Assembly (NCBI GenBank): GCA_945859605.1
Contig: OX243824.1
Location: forward strand, 3,680,759-3,744,758
Length of the DNA stretch: 64,000 nt
Reading direction: 5' to 3'
Source of the DNA: Lumbricus rubellus
Taxonomy: Eukaryota; Annelida; Clitellata; Crassiclitellata; Lumbricidae
The notes under the pieces were generated by a model. The model was given only the letters and a program-made list of their open reading frames with translations. It searched no databases and was not told the origin of the DNA. Both the position numbers and the translations under genes were made by a program. Below are positions 63,748 through 64,000 of this stretch, piece by piece. Each line of letters starts with the position of its first letter. The stretch's first letter is position 1.

Positions 63748-64000
63748 CTCTGATCGGCCAAGTTCCAAATTAATCTAAATGGTCTATCGAGTACTTCTGC
63801 TGAAAACTTAGCTAAGCTCACTATGGCATCTCTTGGTTAATCGCAAATATGTCTATAGTCGAACTCCACCTTAATTATTTTGACATGACATTGTGTCTGT
63901 TCACGTATAGATTAGACTTAGGCCTACTGCAATTCCCTCCTTCCTAAGTTTCGGCTATCTCCTTTGCATCCTGTGCTCAATTGTTCTGCTTTAAGACTCA

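Overview
This window looks like the nuclear genome of an animal, most likely a marine invertebrate. It is AT-rich, gene-poor and full of old repeats. It holds an intron-containing gene, copia, hAT, piggyBac and LINE elements, tRNA-derived SINEs and long microsatellites. Frequent AGGCCTACATGTA-type words remind me of deuterostome invertebrates, but the species cannot be fixed from the sequence.

Layout. 1-4.3 kb: a Ty1/copia retrotransposon with identical 147-bp LTRs and a 5-bp target duplication, with one open gag-pol frame whose reverse transcriptase lacks two blocks. 4.7-7.7 kb, minus strand: the only convincing host gene, with two exons (N-terminal hydrophobic stretch, short coiled coil, NHL-type beta-propeller) and a piggyBac-like MITE in its intron. 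8.5-64 kb: no host protein gene that I can defend. This part holds LINE pieces, tRNA-derived SINEs, two hAT-type elements carrying the same 47-bp satellite, a small hAT MITE (two copies), a second piggyBac MITE, a TA-flanked TIR element and microsatellites.

The main discovery lies in that 55 kb. About 60 copies of one two-part signal are scattered on both strands, roughly one per kb: TTAGACACC(T/C)TT(A/C)AA followed by a TATA box whose first T is almost always 27 or 28 bp from the first A of ACACC. The core resembles the metazoan snRNA proximal sequence element (vertebrate consensus YCACCNTAA), and the fixed PSE-to-TATA spacing is that of SNAPc/TBP promoters of U6-type genes. Flanking sequence mostly differs between copies, but downstream lie several recurring families that I label F1 to F8. 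Two of these (F1, F4) form hairpins whose stems differ between copies while pairing is kept and the loop stays constant. F4 also has an AAATTTNTG (Sm-site-like) motif just 5' of the hairpin and a conserved GTCAAATCNGGATCC just 3' of it, which is the architecture of an snRNA 3' end. I infer a large cluster of snRNA-promoter-driven small noncoding RNA genes, partly decayed and interrupted by transposons. An alternative is that these are ancient diverged repeats that keep a promoter. Small-RNA and 5'-end data would decide.

Family names: F1 = hairpin with loop TGTCTAGYATGG; F2 = block with TCTCTGCATNNTAGGCTGCCTCGTAGACG-like words (given in pieces below); F3 = AGTGCCAGTCTGCAG block with GGAGGGCGAC hairpin; F4 = hairpin with loop GGCCTCTGTTGTCATA; F5 = GTTGTCCATG hairpin upstream of F1 promoters; F6 = ATGCCNTGGTCATCATGC block; F7 = TTCTCGCTAACC ... 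GTTATAAGCTTCAAA block; F8 = CAATTCTCAATTTTT hairpin block.
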